Below are positions 12,652 through 13,248 of a DNA stretch of 13,248 bases, piece by piece. The first letter of the stretch is position 1, and each line of letters starts with the position of its first letter. Below the pieces are notes generated by a model, which was not told where the DNA came from, searched no databases, and saw nothing but the letters and a program-made list of their open reading frames with translations. A program made the position numbers and the translations under genes. The DNA comes from CAYRLZ01 sp964425275 (lineage in GTDB: Bacteria; Hydrothermota; Tepidihabitantia; Tepidihabitantales; JBDRVQ01): assembly GCA_964425275.1 (NCBI GenBank), contig CAYRLZ010000034.1, positions 1-13,248 on the forward strand. The letters are read 5' to 3'.

Positions 12652-13248
12652 GCCTCGGTAACTTGCGGTAATGAATACTCAATTATCGTCCAGTTCACAA
12701 AGGGATTAGGAAAGTTGGGTTTTAAGGCAAACGGCATCTCTTTTCCTTTCATCTGAGGCTCAGATATCTCTACCTGGGGTGAGACATCTACTGAGTCAAT
12801 TGCTAAATCATTTGCCGGATTTATATCACCGTATAGTTCCGTAGTGCACTTTACAATATGGATTCCTAAGGGTGAGGCACGCCACGGGAGAAACCGGACG
12901 GTATCGGTTAGACCAGCGCCTAAGGTTATTATCGTATCATCGGCATAGAGATAACCAATCGTCAGTCGGCAATTAAAGGCTTCTGGGGATGAACCGAAAT
13001 TCTTCACCAAGACTTTTGGGATAATCACCGTATCGGGTTTAACTCGACCCGCTGGGGTGATGATGCGCAAAACGCCGACATCGCGCCGGCTCTCTTGACT
13101 GATGCCACCGGTTGCGGCCAGGGCATAAGGTTGGGGACCAAACGGGCAATTCTTTGCCTTTACTTTTATCCTCCAACTACCGGTTAGCGGTGTATTCAAT
13201 CGGGTGCACTCCTCAACATTCAGGGTATCATAATCTCCCCCCGGAACT
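12459..13248 (-). CDS. C-terminal part of a second secreted protein, probable subtilase paralogue (5' end beyond the window)
   Basis: The frame is open to the right edge, giving about 262 residues. It begins with DYDTLNVEECTRLNTPLTGSW, matching the end of the beta-barrel in the neighbouring protease (NVEECVRVNTPEIGTW), so the missing part is probably also an S8 protease; the catalytic domain itself is not seen. A CARDB-like module (DVGVLRIITPAGRV, then ADDTIITLGAGLTDTVRF) and the same FlgD-like sorting domain (NFPNPFVNW, DAKGNLVRSF, PRGVYFYRLSAGD) follow. The TTG at 13197-13199 lies inside the conserved region and is not the start. It is a tandem paralogue of the gene downstream, sharing near-identical DNA blocks at the 3' end. 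Confidence 0.85.
   Translation of the reverse strand, partial: VPGGDYDTLNVEECTRLNTPLTGSWRIKVKAKNCPFGPQPYALAATGGISQESRRDVGVLRIITPAGRVKPDTVIIPKVLVKNFGSSPEAFNCRLTIGYLYADDTIITLGAGLTDTVRFLPWRASPLGIHIVKCTTELYGDINPANDLAIDSVDVSPQVEISEPQMKGKEMPFALKPNFPNPFVNWTIIEYSLPQVTEARLTIYDAKGNLVRSFISEGKAPGNYRLLWDGKNEKGEILPRGVYFYRLSAGDFHSQRKMLKIN
12793..12962 (-). repeat. Near-identical duplicated block 2, copy B
   Basis: Partner of 9992-10161 in the paralogue, same orientation. The DNA between blocks 1 and 2 encodes clearly diverged residues in the two proteins. Confidence 0.8.

Overview
This is a bacterial window with no mobile element, no CRISPR array and no RNA gene that I could recognise. It falls into three blocks plus a repeat-rich left edge. 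Several traits point to an uncultivated FCB-type lineage such as candidate phylum WOR-3 (Stahlbacteria) or a relative: large secreted proteins built from a choice-of-anchor J-like domain, CARDB-like Ig domains and kelch-like blades; C-terminal sorting domains of the PNP...G-V-Y-F type; and a methylmalonyl-CoA mutase with the B12-binding domain split off. This placement is inference, not an alignment result. The sigma70-type promoters are close to textbook consensus.

Left edge (1-644): no convincing gene. It holds a perfect AT-rich palindrome (53-77), a degenerate tandem array with a 12-nt period (about 21 units, 141-392) whose periodicity keeps one frame open as an Ile-x-x-Pro tetrapeptide repeat, an intrinsic terminator directly after that frame (428-450), and a second small decayed patch of the same repeat (557-604).

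Minus-strand operon (5340 down to 645): a TTGACA-N17-TATGAT promoter drives a biotin-dependent acyl-CoA carboxyltransferase (propionyl-CoA carboxylase beta / methylmalonyl-CoA decarboxylase alpha type). It is followed, with overlapping stop and start codons, by the catalytic subunit of methylmalonyl-CoA mutase, methylmalonyl-CoA epimerase, and then an EamA/DMT-family transporter. The first three enzymes form the propionyl-CoA / methylmalonyl-CoA / succinyl-CoA segment. The biotin carboxylase, the biotin carrier and the B12-binding mutase subunit are not in the window.

Plus-strand block (5435-9576): a second perfect promoter (TTGACA-N17-TATAAT), divergent from the first, drives a 912-aa secreted modular protein with an adhesin-like N-terminus, three CARDB-like domains, six kelch-like blades and a sorting domain. 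A third promoter (TTGACA-N17-TAAAAT) precedes a cyclophilin-type peptidyl-prolyl isomerase that looks exported or lipid-anchored. A small unrecognised protein follows. Its upstream region contains a well-placed ribosome binding site, a 14-codon frame and what may be a frameshifted 5' coding remnant.

Minus-strand block (13248 down to 9655): two tandem secreted proteins. The complete one is a subtilisin-like (S8) protease with propeptide, catalytic D/H/S, a C-terminal jelly-roll domain, a CARDB-like domain and a sorting domain. The other is a paralogue cut by the right edge. Their 3' ends share near-identical DNA blocks separated by diverged DNA, which suggests gene conversion or a mosaic duplication. 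The secreted proteins share CARDB-like modules and sorting tails, so they probably use one export and surface-attachment route.
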